Assembly (NCBI GenBank): GCA_963169105.1
Contig: OY720643.1
Location: forward strand, 102,187,697-102,251,696
Source: Ceriagrion tenellum
Lineage: Eukaryota; Arthropoda; Insecta; Odonata; Coenagrionidae
Reading direction: 5' to 3'
Length of the DNA: 64,000 nt
Shown here: positions 12,261 to 23,490 of the stretch, one piece after another
How the letters are laid out: each line of letters starts with the position of its first letter
Position numbering within the stretch: the stretch's first letter is position 1
Translations under genes and position numbers: made by a program
Notes under the pieces: model-generated
The model's input: the letters and a program-made list of their open reading frames with translations, nothing else
Database searches by the model: none
What the model was told of the DNA's origin: nothing

Positions 12261-13925
12261 TCTGCTATTAGTTTAAAAAAGCCGTTAGAATAAGTACTGC
12301 CCAAAAACTTGAAAATCAGCGGAAAGAATACTGAAATGAAATTTATCACTAACTTTGAGGCCATACTTTGCGTAGGCGTCTTTTACGCAGTCCTAAAAAT
12401 TTGGGGAAGCGTCCTTCAAAACCGGAAGCGTAGTGATCAGTATCATTTTACAGCCTACCCTCATCAAGAGCAAAGCCACGGGAAGAGGCGGAGTTGGAGA
12501 GAGGGGTGGATTTTGGCGGTCATTAGGTTTTGAGAAGTGTGGGTTCGAAGGTAAAAAGGGTCGATCTCGAACGGTAGTTCGTTGGTAGTCCCTGAGAGGG
12601 TTTCCCGAAAATTTGCTCTTTAACGAAGCCAACAGGAACGAACAGATGAATTATTGAAATCGTTAACTAATTCCGCGTTTTTTTTAATCCTCTTCGATAT
12701 GCCGGATGCGGTAACTACCTCACAAACGGTTGTGTGGGAGCCCTTACTTATGTTTTAATCGAATGAGGTTTGCAAAATACTACGGATGATGAGGTGGTCA
12801 TCTTCGAAGAGAAGTAATTTGGCATAGTGTAAGGATCAATTTTAGCCTTCTTACGCTTGAAATTTTCATCTGCTTATAGTTTGGAACAAATCTAATTCAT
12901 GAGACTTTTCATTTATTGTGAAATCGTTAACCAACGCCAGCTAAGTAGGGTCTTCAATTGTTTATTAAAATAAAACCAATTGGCTAGTAACAATCCTCAC
13001 CCATAATGTATTGTGAGGAATAGTTGAGGCCGATAATTTGTGGAAATCTATTACAAAATTAAGAGAACTTGAAAAAACTTAGCAATTTGACTGAATGTGA
13101 ATATTTATCGTTTTAGCTATCTTTGTAACTGTAGAATCTTCAAAAAACAAAAGAAGTTGCTTTTTCCTGATTACGCCTCATAGTAAGGAAACTATTTGAA
13201 AAAATAGACAATTATATTCCGTGTAATCGCCCAATTTTATTTTTAAGGTTAACACAATTAAGGTTTTGCAACATGACGACGTCCTCGGTGAGTTCCACAG
13301 ACTTAGGTTAGAATCTCATTCCACAGACTTAGGTTAGGTTAAAAGCGCATTACACTCAACGGCCTTGCAAATTGCGACTAGTCATGATAACCGTATTCGG
13401 GATTAAAATCATCCGCGCGGTAGAGTACTAAGCTTTGATAGCTCTGCACCGGTGTCGGCGGTAGCTGTCGAAACGCTGGGAAACAATCATCTCAATTTGT
13501 GGAAACCCTGAGATGTCCTTCACTAAAATTGTGGATCCAATCAGAATAAGTTCAAATTTACCAAATTCTGACCAAAACGCCCAATTATCTAAGCATTTTT
13601 ATTGCAAAAATAACGAGTATTGATAAAATTTGATGATAAATATTTAAATGAGAACGTGGTATACCAGTAAGTGCCCACGGTTAATATAGTTGGGCTATTC
13701 TCCAGAAGTCCAGGGTTAAAATCCCATCGGCGTGCCAACCATCTAAACCCTATCTATGCTTTTTGGCGCGGCTTAATTTTTAGTGTGATGCTACTGTTAT
13801 ATTACCAACATGTCATTATATCCATATCATTGGTAGTTTTAAAATAATGTTTCCTCTTGGAATTAGTAATTTCTATTTGACAAAGTTCTACTTTTGTAAC
13901 GGCCGCGAGACTTATTGCGTCTAAG
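12261..13925. other. No recognisable gene; small tandem duplication
   Basis: AT-rich sequence. Two opposing short open frames near 12309-12632 show no domain. A 26-bp tandem duplication is annotated separately at 13293-13338. Confidence 0.5.
13293..13338. repeat. 26-bp direct duplication containing TTAGG units
   Basis: TTCCACAGACTTAGGTTAG occurs at 13293 and again at 13319. The second copy runs into TTAGGTTAGGTTA, that is 2.6 copies of the insect telomere-type unit TTAGG. This is too short to be called an interstitial telomere array. Confidence 0.7.
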
Positions 13926-14057
13926 CGTAAAAGAGTTATAGAGAGTTGATGGCAGAAAATGGATTCCAAGAGATATATCAAGGAATATACTGTGGATAAT
14001 ATATGTAAGAGTGTTCTAGATCATATTTACTAAAGAGGAAACTTTATAGTAAAAGGT

Positions 14058-16575
14058 ATGATTTTTAGGACCTTGATATCAGACTATTACATGATAGCTG
14101 GAGGGTTCCATCCCATCAGATATAATTATACTAAGATAAACTCTTCTTTTGAATTTAAAGAGACAATACGTTCCAAAACTGTAAATAAGCTACTCTCACA
14201 ATACAAGTGGGAAGATGGAACTAAAACAACGCCAGATTTATTATGTGATACTGTGGTTGACATTTTTCAGGATATATATGAAACATCTAAAAAAACTATT
14301 AAGTTTAGGAGGATGGATATTAAAAAACGATTGGATAACCGACAATCTGCTAGATAAAATATTATGTAGGGATAATTTGTACAAAAAATGGAAAACTACA
14401 TCTTCTAACATGTTATATAAAAGAAAATACCAGAACTATAGGAACTTTGTAACAAAAGAGTTGAAAAAAGCCAATGAGAAATACTATAGGAAAAAAATTT
14501 ATAAAGATAAGGACAGTATGAGGAAAATATGGAGCACTATAAACAGTCTCTCAGGAAATATAAAAAAGTCAAATACTGATGATGATTTGATAAGATATTT
14601 TTCAAAAGGTAGCTCAATTAAATCTATTACCTCCAAATTCTCTGAGCATTTTGTGGTAGCAATAAGTAGCCTGAGACATAATTGTGGGACCTTATTTAAC
14701 CCAATGTTTAGGGATTTTTAAATAGTATGACAGCAGACTTGGCCACAATAAATGATATCTCCAAGATGATTAAAAATATGGAAAATAAACCTAGTGGTCA
14801 TGATGGGATTAGAATGTCTGATTTGAAAAACTGCCCTAATATGCTACCGATACTAAGGGATGTTGTCAATAACTCAATAATAGATTCCAAAATCCCTGCG
14901 GGCTTAAAAAAAGCTGTGATAAGACCAATATACAAAGAAGGATCCCATAGTGATTACAATAATTATAGCCCCATATCAATTCTACCTTCTATATCAAAAA
15001 TCATGGAAAGGTATATGGTAGATAAACTTTTAAACTTTATAAATAAATATAAAAATATATCTAAATTTCAATTTGGTTTCCAAAATGGTAAAGGGATTCC
15101 GAAGGCTATTGAAATGGCCGTAAATTATATCCGAGATGGTATGGATAGAAGACTCAATGCTATAGTACTATTCATAGACTTTACGAAAGAATTCGATACA
15201 GTAGACTATAATATTTTATTAAGAAAATTGTATTATATAGGAATACGTGGAAGTATCCACGCTTGGTTTACCAACTACTTAAAGGAGAAAAAATAGTCAC
15301 AAAAATTAAAAAGGTATGTAGTGAGGAAAAATAGATAGAATTTGGCGTTCCTCGAGGATCTAGCCCTTTATTATTTCTGATATATGTCAATGGCATTTTT
15401 AGTTGCTGTCGATCATGTCATTTATTGTTGTATGTAAATGATACGGTGCTCATATCAAAACATAAGGAATTAAAAATAGTTTTTCAGGTTATACAAAAGG
15501 AATTGAACAACATCAATAAATGGGTTCATGATAACAATCTTGTCATCAATAGCAAAAAATCAAAAGCTATGCTTATAAAACACAAGACCTCTGACATTGG
15601 AGATATAAAATTAAAGATTCACTCACGTAATAGGTATATTACCCATCACTCTTGGGTTGGCAGCCCTTGCAATATAAACAATGCTATGGAAACGGAGAAT
15701 TTGTTGAAAGAGGAGTGTGTGTGAGAGACAGTGTCGGGCCATGAGGGAAAAAGTGTGGAGCAGTGAACCTGTGTGGAAGGAAAAGGAAGTGTAATACAGT
15801 GTTGAGTGAGTTGAATGCAAGATGTTGTAAAAGGAAATGTGTTTACCAAATATATATAAAAAAGGAGGGAGAAAAAGAGTGTAGCATTACTAACAAAATA
15901 AATCGTGTGTTACACTCACATGACTGTCTACATAACCCGGCACAGACCTGTGATTGTCGAGTTCTGGAACAAGCTGATAAATATAATTACCTTGGAATAA
16001 TAATTGATCAAAATCTTAGCTTTGTTGACCATATTTGCAAAATAAATAACAAATTAAATTATATTCTCTGTCGATTTAGGTATATTTCAAACTTCCTAAA
16101 TATAAATTTAGTTAAATATATTCCGCCCTGGCTGAGAGTATTCTCAGGTATGGTGTTACAGTATGGGGATCGTCTGGTCTAAACAGTATTAATAAACTGA
16201 AAAATAAACAGGAAAAAATTTTGAATTGTATGCTAGGAGCAGAACCAAAAAATTGTTATAAAATTAATGAGATGAGCATTTTTCAACATATGAATATCTT
16301 GCCTGTTGATAAATTATATTAATATGTTCTTATTGTAAATAATTACTTCATTAACAAATATAAAATACCAGATCTAAGTAAATAAGGCATTACGCTGAGA
16401 GACAATAATAAATTCAAAATGAAAAGGTACTGCACAAATCAGGGAAGTAGAATTCTGGATTTATCGGTACCAACACTTTTTAATCAATTACCAACAAGTT
16501 TAAAGAACTGACTTCAGTCAGTGAAGTAAAAAAAGCAACCAAAGCATTGTTACTAGATATGGAGAAGTAGTTGCA
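14058..16575 (+). pseudogene. LINE reverse transcriptase, frameshifted and interrupted
   Basis: RT blocks appear in order over several frames. KPSGHDGIRMSDLK is near 14780. NYSPISILPS is near 14960 (usual RPISILP). FQFGFQNGKG is near 15068. The first catalytic box FIDFTKEFDTVD is near 15170 and keeps its Asp. GVPRGSS is near 15343 (usual GVPQGS). The second catalytic box near 15432 reads YVND instead of YADD, so its first Asp has become Asn. After an insertion at 15627-15919 the C-terminal part continues with KYNYLGIIID near 15977, ILRYGVTVWG near 16142 and a basic tail to about 16570. At least three frameshifts and several stops make it non-functional. Basic residues are abundant and codon use is strongly AT-biased. 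Confidence 0.85.
15620..15919. mobile_element. 286-bp insertion with 7-bp target-site duplication inside the LINE
   Basis: CACTCAC occurs at 15620-15626 and again at 15913-15919. The 286 bp between them are unrelated to RT sequence. If the insert plus one repeat copy is skipped, the RT reading frame continues without a shift from IKLKIHS into HDCLHNP, so the insert is younger than the LINE copy. It begins with a small palindrome (GTAATA/TATTAC), is G-rich in its middle, and ends in an A-rich segment with AATAAA. I see no ORF, tRNA-type head or clear terminal inverted repeat. It may be a SINE or a small non-autonomous DNA element. Confidence 0.7.
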
Positions 16576-16975
16576 GACTTATTTAACAGACTGAAGTGTG
16601 CATTATTAGCAGAATAAAAAGGTAACTGTGTATAAAACTTATAGACTGAATACCAAAATATATTATGTTGACAAATGAATAATAAAAATATTTTAAAAAA
16701 TAACGAGGCACCTGCTGACAAGCCAAATTATTATTGACACAGCAGGACCAAAATGAGTTTATTTAATGTTAAACATAACCAAATTTTTAATTAAAATTTT
16801 AATGTAATGATTTTTATGTAAAATATTGATTAAAACCGATTTCTCTTTTTTATGTACAATTTTGGTGTAACTGATTTTTATGTACAATCAAATGGCGTTT
16901 CTAGTGTGTTATTTTTCATAATATAGCAAAATAATTTTCAATAAACGTGATTTCATATATAAAAAAATAGAATTC

Positions 16976-19239
16976 ATTTTTATACATGCAGAAATCCAAA
17001 AACAAAGTATTCTTTGGTTTCGGTCCTATTCTTTTGTCGTTTCCCCGTACGATCATTTTAAGCATCGATACTTCTTTCATGTATAAATAAATCAGCTGGC
17101 TGGGCGTTAAGGTGTATACGGGATACTAAAATATTGAATGGTTACATTCAACCAATCATCGATATGAAAGACGAATTTAGCGATATTACCGTGCTATTGC
17201 TCTTGGTAATGTCACAATCCTCCTCCCTCCCACCTGTTCCTCTATTCAATTCAATGAACTTCCTACCTATCTTCATTCCGTGTATCTTTTTTTCGTTCCC
17301 TCTTTCCGTAACTTAGCCATCATCCCTCCCTCATTTCTATATTTAATTATTCAGAGGCAGATCTATAGAATTTTCTTGTTTAGATATGGGTATTCATTGC
17401 ATAAGAATCGTAAAGCAGAAATCAGTTATTTAATTTTGCTTTTGTTTGCGAGAAATATGGAATAGATCCTAAATACCCAACCATAGCGGGCTGAGAATTG
17501 TCGTCTTTCCCGCTCGAATGCGAAAGTTGTCCTCTTCTTTTGTACTTGTGCGTCGATTCCCTTATTTACTCTGCTATAAAGGAATCACGGTACCGAGTAG
17601 GAATTTCCGCTCAGCCCTCAGTGGCCAGGATTTTTAGCAAATCACAGAGCAGAGCTTTCTCGGGTATTGGCCGGGCTTCCCGAGACCCCCGCTCTACCTC
17701 TCTCGCCCTTTCCGTCCTCCATAACTGCCGAGTACCCAAAAAAAAATATGTTCGTCTTCTCGAAATCGCTTTATCCTGTTCGACCGAGAAAAAGGACCAA
17801 GCGCGTGGGAGATAACATATTACCTATTGATGGGCATAAAAAGTCGTGCGGTGGGGTTGCGGACTTGGCTTTGAGTTTTACGTGATTGTGAGACAAGACG
17901 CGTTGTTTTTATTTCCTTTTAGGTTTTCAGAGAGTAAAGGCTGGTGTCATTGATAAATTTTAAACTAACTTATTCCTTAATTTTGTTTTATCTTTAGAAT
18001 ACATTGTAACATATACAAAAGTACATACCTGTGCGACTTATGGTTTAACTAAATAGATCATGGCGAAATATTTCCCTTGAAACCAAAATTAACGCGCTAG
18101 CACTCTGGAGTAGCAAGAAGTAGAAAAGATCCAAAAATGAGCGACAGTAGTCGCGAGACCGAAAATCGCGCCTCTCAGGATGTGTGGTGCAAACTCAAGG
18201 TGAGCCTTATCGTCGTATACTGGATTTTAAGAGAGAAAAAATTAATCTGCCTATTTTTGTTATATCGTCAAAAAACATTGCATGAAATCCCGAAGCATGA
18301 AATTTATCGGGCTATGGTGTAACTTGACGAAGTCTTTCATTTTACGCTAAAACCAGCGCGATAGCACATCGGAGTCGCGAGTTATGTTTCCTGAAAATTT
18401 TCGCTCCAGCTCAGAAATGGCCACCACCCGCAAGAAGCCACCCAGCCACCCGCCATGGCATCTCTCACACCCCTGACATATGCCAATGCCAACTTATCTT
18501 TTCTTCACATTGTAGTGTTATACTCGAGTTTAAGAGACTACATTTATTGCAGTGGTGTTCATTGTTGTAAAGTTATAGAATCGGAATAACTCACCTAGTG
18601 AACGTTACATCACCGTTTCTATGCGTCGCGACGCGCCTGTCTGAATTTTCAGACGCCTATTCGTAAAAAAATTTAAGCATTTGCTTTTTCCAAATCTTAC
18701 GCCTTTATTCTAAGCTCTACCTTTGTGCTTGTTACAATCTAGAGGAATGCGAAGTTCCAATGTTGCCCTTCCGAATGGAATTCGGTCAGCAAAATTAAGA
18801 TTCGGTGAAAGAGAAGGAAAGGGAGCTATATTTTCCTTGTCTGCTCTTGGGGCGACGTGATCTGAGTAAATACGGGAAATGAGTCGAGAGGTTTCAAGGG
18901 TTGGGAGTTGCCGGGGAAAAGAGGGAATTTAGGGAGGGATCAATACCTTGGAATCTTTGTTATTTTTTGCACATAAAAATGAAGAAAATCGCCAGCTTCA
19001 TTTCTCATTCCTTTGTTTTCCATCTCCTCTTCCGGTAGGATGCCTTCAAAATTCCTTATGGTGTCAGAAGAGCTCCTTCCAGATCGGCAAATTGCCAGTT
19101 TCTGTCAGAACGAATGGCTTCAAATGGCATCAGAAGCAAAAAAAGGTACTTGAAACTTGTTCGCTGACACCATAATTACTTAACGGCATACCATATCTTC
19201 TTGCTTTGCTCGCGTAAGACTAATAGGTCATTGACTGAT
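16976..19239. other. No recognisable gene
   Basis: AT-rich with a moderately GC-richer patch at 17500-17900, where a 105-codon open frame lacks any domain I recognise. No RNA gene was recognised. Confidence 0.5.
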
Positions 19240-19413
19240 ACATATTTGCAAGTTGAACAAGAATGAAGACACTTAACACAAGATATGGTTGTGTCCATCA
19301 TAGATTTTTGAGGAGTACTTTACCTGGATTTCACATACTGCTGTGGAGATTAAATGGTGGACAAAACCATATCGTGTGTTACGTGTTTTCTTTCTTGCTC
19401 AACTTGCAAATGT
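19240..19413. repeat. Fold-back element, first of a cluster of three
   Basis: The left arm (19240-19300) and right arm (19355-19413) are inverted copies with roughly 80-85% identity. Both contain TTTGCAAGTTGA and an ATATGGTT core. The spacer is about 54 bp. The inner edge of the right arm (a hairpin-capable stretch, then ACAAAACC) resembles the hairpin-GAAACC layout of the neighbouring fold-backs, but a hammerhead core is not intact. No confident target-site duplication was found. Confidence 0.65.
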
Positions 19414-19671
19414 ATTTTATTTAGCTACTTAAATGGATGGCTATTCGTATATCGTAATAATATTGATTTGTCAAAAATTAATTTTATTTTCTGAACTAAT
19501 GATGCAAAATGTTTTCGAATATTGCAACAAAGAATTTTCTAATCCTACCCCTGACTCCCACCTACACCTATCCTCAAGAATTATTTCAACAGATTCAGGT
19601 GAGATATCATGGAAGTTCGTCATATTATAACAGAAACAACAATTGTACTTTTCCACAGGATATTTTAGTGA

Positions 19672-19708
19672 GTACGACGCGTTTCAATTCAGAGCCATCA
19701 TCAGGTAC
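19672..19708 (-). ncRNA. Hammerhead ribozyme-like motif (left arm)
   Basis: On the minus strand the order is GTAC, CTGATGA, a 12-nt segment, GAAAC, GC, GTC, GTAC. This gives stem I as GTAC/GTAC. The conserved CUGAUGA and GAA are present, stem III has two pairs (A-U and C-G) over a 2-nt loop, and the cleavage-site triplet is GUC. Stem II is weak in this copy (mostly G-U pairs), so activity is doubtful. Hammerheads with minimal stem III are established in Penelope-like elements. Assignment here is by motif only. Confidence 0.6.
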
Positions 19709-19730
19709 AAGATTGTACCTGTCTGGTCTT

Positions 19731-19769
19731 GTACCTGATGATAGCTCTGTGGGCTGAAACGTGTCGTAC
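19731..19769 (+). ncRNA. Hammerhead ribozyme-like motif (right arm)
   Basis: On the plus strand: GTAC (19731-19734), CTGATGA (19735-19741), a stem II segment at 19742-19755, GAAAC (19756-19760), a two-pair stem III, then GTC (19763-19765, the expected cleavage site) and GTAC (19766-19769). Stem II can form AGCTC/GGGCT with one extra unpaired T beside the core. The core is complete and better paired than in the left arm. The very short stem III suggests that, if active, it would work best as a dimer. Confidence 0.65.
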
Positions 19770-19891
19770 TCATTAAAGTATCCTTTGGAAAAGTGCAATT
19801 GTTGTTTCTGTTGTAATAGTCTCAAGAATCTCCATTTTAATCAATCCATTCAATACGATGCGTATAACGTTAGTTTTTGGATGACCTCCTG

Positions 19892-20133
19892 CAGACAACA
19901 AATATCCATACCGGTAAGAATTAAAAGACGATAGTAAATTTTCACACTGTTTAATAAGTACCGATTATGGTTTCGACACTTTCTCAAGGTCTTGAGAATG
20001 ACATAAAGCGTCGGAACCATGGTCGGTACTTATTAAACAGTGTGGAAATTTGCTATCGTCTTTTAATTCTTACCGGTATGGATATTGAATATTTCCACCA
20101 AGTTACGCCTGAAACTCTTTCAGACAACAAATA
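19892..20133 (+). repeat. Fold-back retro-sequence with 13-bp target-site duplication
   Basis: CAGACAACAAATA flanks a 216-bp element (copies at 19892-19904 and 20121-20133). Inside, arms 19905-19987 and 19990-20085 are inverted copies of about 90% identity and meet with almost no spacer. The right arm continues into a tail of about 35 bp (20086-20120) shared with the neighbouring element at 19582-19820. At the centre of the right arm TTGAGA, a GAC/GTC hairpin, GGAAC and GGTC lie in hammerhead order, but the CTGATGA core is degenerate. The two arms also share a run with TACCGG and TTAAAAGACGATAG. Confidence 0.8.
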
Positions 20134-20859
20134 CTTCCGACACAGTCTTTAATATCGTCGTAGAGGTCGCCTTCAAGTTGAAACCCTTGCCATTTCAAAA
20201 CAAGTTTTGCTCGTTTAATTGCTGCATTCAACGCTCTGGTGAAATATTTATCTTACCATCCGTAGCTTCTTTGTGGCAAATAAAATACTTTTCCATAAAT
20301 ATATTATGAATAAGGGGACAAAATAGTTAAGAGTGGCCTTTAACTTCATCGTTCCATCACTTAAGTGCCGAAGACAACGACATGCCTCCCTCATCCCATG
20401 CGTCCAGAATCACCCATCTCGTTACAAGCAGAATTAATGATCATTCTGTTTCGTCCTCGTTAAATCCAAACGACAGAATCCAGCCAGAAATATCTTCGAC
20501 CCCAATGCCGTAAGACCCCTCCAGTTATTAATTTCCAGGGTAGAAAAATTGAATAAAATTTTTCCTTGACGTGGAGGTCGTCTCTTCGCTCTTGCTTTAA
20601 ATTTTAGTCATATTTCAATGGATCCTGCGTTATTGAAATTGTATTTTTTCTCTTTTTATTATATGTATCCAATAATAAAATGTATCCGTCAGTTAAACGC
20701 ACTTCGCAGCCGCGTGAAACTCCCACCATGTTCGTATTATCAAGCAGATATTTTTCATCATTAAACCTTTCTATCACAATGTGTATTTTAAAAATTCTAA
20801 ATTGAATGACATAAAATAATTATGGGTTTGTTTAGTGTATTATATAATGGGTTTGTAAC
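20134..20859. other. No recognisable gene
   Basis: AT-rich sequence. Nothing was recognised. Confidence 0.45.
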
Positions 20860-21010
20860 TAGCATAATTGAACGTAAAATAGAGGGATCAGTCCCCAGAG
20901 GAAGACCCAGGAGTAAGTTCATGGACCAAATAAAGATGAAAGTGCGTAGGAAGGGATACCAGGAAGTAAGGGAACTAGCATTAGATAAGGGGGAGTAAAA
21001 ATAGGTATTC
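20860..21010 (+). pseudogene. LINE C-terminal tail fragment
   Basis: The plus strand reads ERKIEGSVPRGRPRSKF, then MDQIKMKVRRKGYQEVRELALDKGE, then a stop at 20997-20999. The GRPR box followed by DQI..RRKGYQEVRELALDR is a recurrent extreme C-terminus of arthropod LINE proteins. A related copy lies at 24795-24915. Only the last 45 or so codons are present, as expected for a strongly 5'-truncated insertion. Confidence 0.65.
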
Positions 21011-22614
21011 ACATATAGCTCATACACCTATCGAGCATTTATCGATTGAGCTCGATCAATATTTATATCATTTATTTTTTATTCAATTAAGAAAAAACTA
21101 ACATGTACTAAATGCGAAGGCGAAGGCTCACTTACGTAAGAGATAATGACGTTATAGAAGGAGGATATTATTCCTCGTTTGCATAAATATTATTTGAAAA
21201 GCACTTGGGATATAGTATCCTTTTATGATTAAGAATAATAATGTTTGCAAACATTGACCCAATGATCATATATTCTTTTTTGGGATGTAACAGCTCTATT
21301 TATTTTTATACCCTTTTTTCGTTGTTTAACTGAAAACTTATTTTTTTAAATTTACATAACAATTAATAATAACTAATACTTCTTTGAGGAATCAATTTCC
21401 TTGTGCTTTTCCTTCAATGATATGTGACGTTCAGGTATTTGTATTGCACCCCATTGTTAACTTTCAGGGCTTATCAGTATTTAGAAATGCACCATCTCTG
21501 TCTTTTAATACCTGTTCTATTCACAATTTTATGCTAGGTATACTATAGCTTGATGTCCTTTTTACCAGCATATAGCGTCATAAGTAATGGAAAGGAGACA
21601 GTTTCAGGATGAATTACAAATGGAATTCATATTTGAGAAGCAGCTAACCCATGTTGTCCATCTGCTAGAATTTTTCTCGAAGCATCACTTTCACTTCAAC
21701 ATTGATTGAACATAGGTGAGTGAAAGTCCGCATTACCTCTTTTGATAGGCAAACCACTTCCATTTGTGTATTTCCGCCGGTAAATTTCAGAGATAAACGT
21801 GGTGTTCTACTTCATAGTTAACTCATTTTCAGGTTGATAAATCGGTTTAAGATGGAACCTGCGCTTCGATACACCGTTTTCCTGAGATGCACACAATTTG
21901 CTGCAATGGGTAAATTTAGGCTTAGTGCTGCGTTTTTATTTTTTAATTTCCATGTTAAAATTCCTTTGGGCAAAATCTTATGGGACAAAGCGTTAAACCG
22001 AAGCTTTTTTCACGTCTCGAAAACAAGTAACTATACTGACTACAGCCTCTTTTGCTTTTTCGGCAGGATTTGGTATCATGATTTTATAACAAACTAAAGG
22101 AAGAGTATAATTATCAGAAGGCTTAAAAATTAATAATGTATATATGTATATATTAATGCCTAATTTTGAAAATTTTTCTGAGAAATTTGGTAAACAAGGT
22201 TAACAGCAGACGTGTCCCTTGGAAACGTTACCACATTCTTCACAATGTGTCGACAATGTGCTCCGAGTAAAACCGCAAACCTAAATACTCGTATTATTTT
22301 ATCAATGACCTAAGCTAAAAAAATATATTAGGTGCTTCAATATCTTATGCATGGTAAAAAATTAAAAAAAATATTATCCAGGCCGAAATTGAGATAAAAA
22401 AGATACGTGAAAAGATACCAGCGCAATTCCAGAAAGACATATTTCATCGTTAAAATTCATCATTTATAAACCAATATACCTTCGTAAAATGATCAATGAT
22501 GTGGTAATACTTTTACTCCATTTGGCAGTAGAAGTCTTACTTAATAATGTACATTAAATTAAGGTAATTTATCGAGTATGCCTAAAATGAAGGTTCCTCT
22601 TTAATTACATCAAA
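21011..22614. other. No recognisable gene
   Basis: AT-rich. The 87-codon open frame near 21834 shows no domain and starts in AT-rich noise. Confidence 0.5.
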
Positions 22615-23490
22615 ATGGGAGAGAGTAAGAACCCGCTAGGCCTCTATTGGCGCAGTCCCCTATCCTCTTACACAGTTTCTTTTCTCATGCACCTCTTTTC
22701 AACCTGTTCATTAAACGTATCCGTTTTCTTACCCTTCCAGTTCCACCTTGAATCCTCTCCTCCTTCTCAGTCTTCAGTATCCCTTCGCCTCTCATTACTT
22801 ATTACAGCCACCTACTCACCCTTCTCCTGATCTCTTTTTGAAGTTTTCGCTCCTCAATCACCGCATCATACCTCGTTTGTCTCCCTTTAATTCTGTCAGC
22901 CGGACTTTCTCTCTCCTCCTCCACGCTGTCATCACAAACGTCTGCAACCTATTCTCATTTAATTTTCTAGGTAAAGGTCCATACAATCAGTGCTCTCTTC
23001 TTGCGTAACTCCTCTTTCATTTGTCTAAGGTGAATCTGTCCTCAGTCAGGTTTCAACTGAGCTGCTTTCTCTATTCTGCCCGGTCCTGTGCTGCCTCCCT
23101 CAGCTCGTCATAATTCCTGCCCACTTTTATACTCGTCAACATGTTATGTCTTCGTCTTTCTCTCCCTCTCTCTCTCTCCCTCGATCTTTCCTTCCAATAT
23201 TCTTTACACAAGGCAGTCTCTCCTCAGGGCGTGTCCCATCCAGTTCGCCTTCATCTTTCTTATTGATCTCAAAATTTTCCTTTTCTCATATATCCTCGCC
23301 AGCACTTTCTCTTTTACCCTTTTATCACTTCATTTTATCTTTTCGATTCTTCTCCATAGACGCATTCCAAGTCCCTCTAAATATTTCTCCTCTTTCCTCC
23401 TCATTGTCCATGTTTCTGCTCCACAGAGCACCACACTACTAATAAAACATTTTTCAAATCTTTTCCTTAAGCCTATGTTGAGAGCGTAAT
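22615..23490 (-). pseudogene. LINE reverse-transcriptase C-terminal region (minus strand)
   Basis: The minus strand from about 23480 down reads RLRKRFEKCF, then CGAETWTMRRKEEKYLEGLG, then MRLWRRIEKIK near 23350, VLARI, NWMGHALRRDCL near 23230 and ILEGKIEGERE near 23190. These are the SETWT, WRR, VL, W.GH.LR and EGK boxes of a LINE RT tail, kept in one frame for about 100 codons with a few stops. Downstream on that strand (22615-23030) the DNA stays purine-rich without recognisable boxes; it may be a 3' untranslated part. The plus strand here is extremely pyrimidine-rich, which creates long but meaningless open frames. Confidence 0.75.

Larger units (their letters stand above)
13930..16975 (+). 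mobile_element. 5'-truncated non-LTR retrotransposon (LINE), Jockey/CR1/L2-like
   Basis: Degenerate LINE of about 3 kb. Near 13945-14110 the end of an apurinic-type endonuclease domain is readable in pieces (ENGFQE, SVLDHIY, then TLISDYYMI, matching the family's LDHI and ISDH boxes). The linker, RT palm and C-terminal region follow (see the protein entry). The 3' part beyond about 16575 is AT-rich and non-coding, with an AATAAA-type hexamer near 16940 and a short A-rich run near 16963-16969, taken as the approximate 3' end. No start of the endonuclease and no ORF1 are present. The 5' limit is placed where homology fades near 13930. I did not find a confident target-site duplication. Clade placement is by motif resemblance only. 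Confidence 0.8.
19573..19829 (-). repeat. Fold-back retro-sequence carrying two head-to-head hammerhead motifs
   Basis: Arms at 19624-19710 and 19729-19819 are inverted copies with about 88% identity around an 18-bp spacer. CTCAAGAAT flanks the unit (19573-19581 and 19821-19829) as a probable 9-bp target-site duplication. A one-sided tail lies left of the left arm (19582-19623), so the element runs on the minus strand. That tail, reverse-complemented, aligns with the tail of the element at 19905-20120 (both contain TTCCA, then CACCTGAA or CGCCTGAA, then CT.TT). They therefore belong to one family inserted in opposite orientations. Each arm holds a hammerhead-type core near the centre (separate entries). 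The best fit is a dimer of Penelope-like retroelement terminal repeats. Confidence 0.75.

Noticed and set aside
13319..13338. TTAGGTTAGGTTA as an interstitial telomere
   Set aside because: Fewer than three units, and explained by a 26-bp local duplication.
19177..19432. TACTTAA repeats around the fold-back at 19240-19413 as a target-site duplication
   Set aside because: A 7-bp AT-rich match 13-60 bp away from the arms is easily due to chance.
23088..23489. 133-codon plus-strand frame rich in Ser, Leu and Phe
   Set aside because: Antisense shadow of the purine-rich LINE tail on the minus strand.
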